Shown here in pieces: positions 60,500 through 64,000 of a stretch of 64,000 nt of DNA. The notes below the pieces were generated by a model that was not told the origin of the DNA, did no database searches, and was given only the letters and a program-made list of their open reading frames with translations. Position 1 is the stretch's first letter; each line of letters begins with the position of its first letter. Source of the stretch: Pholis gunnellus (Eukaryota; Chordata; Actinopteri; Perciformes; Pholidae); contig OU342809.1 of assembly GCA_910591455.2 (NCBI GenBank), positions 25,301,056 to 25,365,055 of the forward strand. Direction: 5' to 3'. The translations under genes and the position numbers were made by a program.

Positions 60500-61533
60500 T
60501 TAATATCTTTAATCTTGGACCCGAGCGAGCCCCATTTGGGGTTCAGAGCGAGACAGTTTAGTGTAGAGCATGTCATAAAATGGACTTTTCAGAATAAAAT
60601 ATAATTAATGCTTCATACATGCTATATACCAAATTAACGAAGAGATTCTGTTCTACACTGTCCTGCAAGCCAGTGTACACACTCCAAACACAATTCTAAC
60701 CAAACTCAAATAAGCAACTAAAAGAATGTTCACAATATCACTCTTTTTTTGCCATTGCTGAGCCGACCACACACTCCGGTAGGCGCTAATAAGAAGATGC
60801 TAAATGCTAACACGGAAAACCGAAATAGCAGAAAGCACGCCAATAACACACTGAATCCAAAGATATCTTCAGTATTTCTCTAAGTCAAACCACCACAGAG
60901 CTGTGAGCAAACAAGCACCAGAACAACAAACCGCTTCACCGCTAATATTTCATAAACTCCTTACCTTTGTGCTGTTTTGATGTAAACAAAGGCATAAAAA
61001 AGAAAAAGTCCAAAACTGCTGTATTAGGATGTATTGAACACCATTAGTAATATACAAGTGAAATATGTAGTTTGGTACATGAGAAAATTCAAATGGCACA
61101 CATGGTGCCCAAATGTGTCCAAATGCACATTTTGGAAACCTCGCCTAAACTCTCTGTACTAAAACCTATCTAAAGTTGTTTTGCTTCACTTTAGCAAAGT
61201 CAGACTTTGCAGAGAGACTGCTAACATGTTGTGCTATGATTTGGGAGAGTTTTTAGGCTAGCCAGGGCCTCATTTCAAGAAAATAATAACAATAAAAGTG
61301 CTTTTTTTTCAGGCGAACCTGAAACTTTTCAATTTGAGCTGTGTGCCATCTTCATTTACTCTTAACCAGTAACATATATACTGATATTTACACATCTGAT
61401 CAAATCTCACAAGTGTTACCTTTTATTCTCACATCAAAATTATTAAAATAGACCTTGTAGTTACAGAATTACAGTCTCTTGAGTATGGGCATGCAATTTT
61501 CGAGAAAAGGCCTAAAAAAAGGCTTAGGGTTCA
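60500..61533. mobile_element. TTAA-flanked repeat, copy B, nested in LINE
   Basis: This 1.03-kb copy of the element at 7403-8764 is inserted in the LINE directly after codons for FKVAAI. The left boundary is TTAA (60500-60503) and the right is TTCA (61530-61533), one base off. It lacks about 320 bp found in copy A. It has no open frame of interest. Confidence 0.6.
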
Positions 61534-62111
61534 AAAGACCTTCTTAAGAAGCCCACTCTTGATCCAGAAGTGTTGGCTTTGAGTGAATCATAGCACAGAG
61601 ACAGCGCTGGTGGAAATTACTAATGACCTTTTTGGTGTTGAATGCAGCTTTTTAGACCTTAGTGCTGCATTCGACACCATTGATCATCACATCCTGTTGC
61701 AGAGACTACAAGATTTGATTGGCATTAAAGGAACCACAGTAAACTGGTTTAAATCCTCTTTATCAGATCAATCTCAGTTTGTAAACGATGAAACCTCGAT
61801 GAACACCAACGTTAGTCACAGAGTTCCACAAGGTTCTGTGCTTGGACCATCTTATTCACCTTATATATGCTTCCTTTAGGCAATATTATCAGAAAACACT
61901 ATAAACTTTCATTGTTATGCAGATGATACTCAATTATATCCATCGATCAAACCAGATGAAACCAACCAACTCACTAAACTAAAAGCATGTCTTCAGGACA
62001 TACAAACTTGGATGACCTGCAACTTCCTGATCTCAGACAAAACTGAAGTTATTCTACTAGGCCCAGATCACCTCAGAAATCAGTCATCTAATGATGTAGT
62101 TTCTCTAGATC
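61534..62111 (+). pseudogene. LINE segment 2 (reverse transcriptase)
   Basis: It resumes the LINE with a KKPTLDPEVLA-like patch (frameshifted), then HSTETALVEITNDLFG, motif A FLDLSAAFDTIDHHILLQRL, SHRVPQGSVLGP and, after stops, an intact HCYADDTQLY catalytic box (61911-61937). The part between NDLFG and FLDLSAAFD is shortened, and frameshifts make it inactive. It is interrupted at 62112 by a hAT element. Confidence 0.85.
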
Positions 62112-62651
62112 AGTCATTTTTAACCACTGTGCCTCGGCACATCAGTGTGCCATGAGAGATCGACAGGTGTGCCGTGGGAAAATGTCCAATTTCACTTTAT
62201 CGGTCCAAAGAAATATTATTTAGTTGGTGCAAATGATTTGCCATTGTTGAGCATCTGAGCTGCAATATAGTGGCTGGCTAAGTAATAATACTCTTTCATG
62301 TCAGTGGGTGGCAGTAGGTAGTGTAATAATGACATTGTTCATTTAAAACAGTAGAATTAAATGGAGAGGTTGCAGTGACAAGACGAACAGCGATGGAGAA
62401 ATATTTGAAAAGGAAAAATACAGACTCTGAACTGGGCCCTGGACAACATTCAGCTTTGTGTTCATCTAAACAGGCCCAGGTTTCACACTGAGTAAGAATC
62501 AACAAATTGAGAGACTTGTCATTAAATTGTATTGTATTTGCTGTATTATGCTAAAAGGTGTCATTTTGTAACTTTTTTGGTTGTTGGTGTGCCGCGGGAT
62601 CTTTTTAATGTAAAAAATGTAACGCGGCTCAGAAAAGGTTGAAAAACACTG
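62112..62651 (+). mobile_element. hAT internal-deletion derivative, nested in LINE
   Basis: Left end CAGTCATTTTTAACC; right end GGTTGAAAAACACTG, its imperfect inverted repeat. At 62393-62491 a 32-codon frame starts MEKYLKRKNTDSELGPG, typical of the start of ZBED5-like hAT transposases, then stops and jumps to 3' end sequence. It is an internally deleted, non-autonomous copy. The right 120 bp match 19037-19160. No clear 8-bp duplication was found. Confidence 0.75.
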
Positions 62652-62870
62652 TAACAGAAGGCATTGCGCTGGCATTCAGCACCACCATAGAGAATCTCGG
62701 ATACCTCCTTTAACTCCCAGTTAAAACAAACTGCCTTTTTTCACCTACGTAATATTTCAAAAATCAGGCGCATCCTGTCTGAAAGTGATGCAGAAAAATG
62801 AGTTCATACATTTGTTACATCTAGACTAGATTACTGCAACTGATTATCAGCAGGCTGCTCTAATAATAGT
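62652..62870 (+). pseudogene. LINE segment 3 (post-RT)
   Basis: After the hAT copy the same LINE continues with a SLNSQLKQTAFFHLRNISKI-like reading broken by frameshifts ('aatatttcaaaaatcaggcg'), then TFVTSRLDYCN ('cttgttacat' region 62813-62842), the expected order after the RT. Confidence 0.6.
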
Positions 62871-63082
62871 ACTGTAACCTAGATAGTTCATGAGATGGTC
62901 AAATGAAACAGTATCACATACGTGATTGCGAGGGGGATAAGCGGAACTACTGATAACACTTCTTAGCTTACAGGAAGAGGACTCATATTTCGGTTACACA
63001 GTGTCTGTGCTTCCTGTCCGTTCAATTTATACATCCGTGTTCCCGTCGGGGAGTTTTCGCTAGCTTGTGTAACAGTTTGGTC
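62871..63082 (+). promoter_or_regulatory. Inferred PYURF promoter and 5' UTR
   Basis: Between the LINE and the PYURF start there is no TATA box at a useful distance. Two ETS-like cores are visible (AGGAAG at 62972-62977; CTTCCT at 63010-63015), as is common in promoters of nuclear genes for mitochondrial proteins. The GC content rises toward the start codon. The transcription start is unknown. Confidence 0.35.
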
Positions 63083-63267
63083 ATGTTTCGGAGTGTTGTG
63101 GGTAGATTGGTGACGGAAACAGGACGTGTTCCCCGCTGTGTGAGGACTACTGCTCTGCTCTCCGTGTCGGCCAGGAGCTTTTCGGATGTGAAGGGCGAAG
63201 CGCAGCCGCCTTTTGATAGCTCGCTGCTCCAGTTCCTGGTATGCCCGCTGTCCAAGAAGCCACTGAG
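63083..63267 (+). CDS. pyurf: PYURF (PREY) exon 1
   Basis: First coding exon of the mitochondrial Trm112-domain protein PREY. ATG at 63083 is chosen because it opens a typical matrix-targeting leader: MFRSVVGRLVTETGRVPRCV, rich in Arg with few acidic residues, continuing to about residue 35 (SARSFSD). The Trm112-like domain starts at about residue 50 with LLQFLVCPLSKKPLR, the conserved CPLSKKPL motif. The donor is AG|GTGAGA at 63268. The final AG joins G from exon 2 to complete the Arg codon. PREY is known to stabilise mitochondrial SAM-dependent methyltransferases, including COQ5 in coenzyme Q synthesis and NDUFAF5 in complex I assembly. In mammals the same mRNA also carries PIGY downstream. 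Confidence 0.93.
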
Positions 63268-63765
63268 GTGAGACGGATGAAGGACAAACTAAACGTGATA
63301 TAGCTAACGTTAATCTGAGATTAATGTGGCAAACATTTACATCAGTTTCATGACAATGTCTGCTACAGTCCACACAATGAAGCAGCTCCTAATTTCATGT
63401 TGAAATATATGAAATGCGTTTCCACCAATATTTAACGTTAAAGTTTTCTTACTTGCAAATCATCAAAAATATGTGACCATACATAGGAATACTGTGGTGA
63501 ATATAGGTAGCAGACGTGTTACACTATCTAAAAGAGAAGAGAGTCAGTTATCATCAGTGAGCTAAATACTATCGCGTGACGTAACGGTTCGTGGGGAGTG
63601 ACTGTTGCAACGTTCAGGTGTTGTGGGAAATATGAGTTTAGCTTTCATTTGCTGTACTTAAAAACTCCTTTTTCCTCAGCTTGCATATTGTAAATGTGAC
63701 ACACTGAAATAATAATTTTAAAGTTGTCATAGCATAATAATTCTCGTGTTCTTGTCCCTCCACAG
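63268..63765 (+). other. PYURF intron
   Basis: A 498-bp intron: donor GTGAGA, acceptor TTCTTGTCCCTCCACAG. It splits an Arg codon (AG|G). The interior is AT-rich with nothing else recognised. Confidence 0.9.
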
Positions 63766-63910
63766 GTACGAGGCTAAGACCAACGAGCTGATCAACGAGG
63801 AGCTTGGTATTGCCTATCCCATCATTGACGGAGTCCCCAACATGATCCCTCAGGAAGCCAGACTCATACAGAAAGACACAGACACCTCGACCACACCAAC
63901 ACACGGCTAG
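63766..63910 (+). CDS. pyurf: PYURF (PREY) exon 2
   Basis: Second and last coding exon. It finishes the Trm112-like domain with YEAKTNELINEELGIAYPII and DGVPNMIPQEARLI, the most conserved block of the family (the bacterial relatives are YcaR/UPF0434). The tail DTDTSTTPTHG is Thr-rich. Stop TAG is at 63908-63910. Joined with exon 1 it gives 109 residues, against about 114 in human. The last coding codons, ACACCAACACACGG, and the stop are already part of the first unit of the 31-bp minisatellite, so the extreme C-terminus has probably been shaped by the repeat. The core domain appears intact, so the gene is probably functional. Confidence 0.93.
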
Positions 63911-64000
63911 AACCTCCATCCCCACACCAACACAAGGCTAGAACCTCCATCCCCACACCAACACAAGGCTAGAACCTCCATCCCCACACCAACACAAGGC
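63890..64000 (+). repeat. 31-bp minisatellite over the PYURF stop, cut by window end
   Basis: The unit acacaaggctagaacctcca plus tccccacacca is 31 bp. Clean units start at 63930, 63961 and 63992, and a slightly different first unit (acacggctag...) starts at 63901, with its leader 'accacaccaac' inside the coding sequence. The array continues past the window edge. Confidence 0.93.

Noticed and set aside
63022..63373. Minus-strand frames opposite PYURF exon 1
   Set aside because: They are shadows of the conserved PYURF coding frame on the plus strand.

Overview
The window reads as nuclear DNA of a teleost fish, probably a percomorph (inference). It has split genes with GT/AG introns, long AT-rich introns and spacers, and many repeats typical of fish genomes: L2-type, Rex1/CR1-like and L1-like LINEs, tRNA-derived SINEs, many hAT ends with 8-bp target duplications, a TA-flanked mariner-like MITE, and (CA)n and (TA)n microsatellites. 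There are no operons or CRISPR arrays. Nearly all of the longer open frames are chance, minisatellite or transposon frames.

Two protein-coding genes are firmly supported, both on the + strand. (1) The last two coding exons of a polypeptide N-acetylgalactosaminyltransferase (18765-18929 and 42188-42334, stop at 42332) encode the end of its ricin-B lectin domain. The paralogue is most like GALNT18, with the GALNT8 group as the alternative. Positions 1-18764 are intron of this gene (inferred), and its final intron is about 23.3 kb. (2) PYURF (PREY) is complete in two exons (63083-63267 and 63766-63910). It encodes a 109-residue mitochondrial Trm112-domain protein. Its stop codon lies in the first copy of a 31-bp minisatellite that runs off the window end. 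A third, weaker candidate is a single 194-bp exon-like segment at 52743-52936.

Layout. 1-18.8 kb: intron with a SINE, LINE pieces, a TTAA-flanked element (7403-8764), a roughly 1.9-kb unclassified repeat (9779-11706), an 870-bp pyrimidine-rich minisatellite (13049-13918), a DNA-transposon copy (16643-17635) and a deleted LINE. 18.8-42.2 kb: final intron with a broken L1-like LINE (19690-22430), hAT and LINE debris (25.4-28.3 kb), an L2 3' end (30980-31945), twin palindromes 284 bp apart (32184, 32468), a mariner-like MITE (36918-37286), a SINE and a (CA)35. 42.3-63 kb: 3' UTR and intergenic DNA with a fold-back element (44186-44460), a second copy of the 16.6-kb transposon carrying an 11-bp minisatellite, a candidate solo LTR, a TA/CA microsatellite and a dense nest of hAT, TTAA and LINE insertions (56.2-62.9 kb). 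63-64 kb: PYURF.

No wholly new gene system is evident. The most notable items are the minisatellite straddling the PYURF stop codon where the PIGY frame would be expected next, a perfect 21-bp hairpin inside a hAT copy, the fold-back element, the twin palindromes, a minisatellite that grew from a single unit inside a transposon copy, and the three-layer nest at 59.9-62.9 kb.
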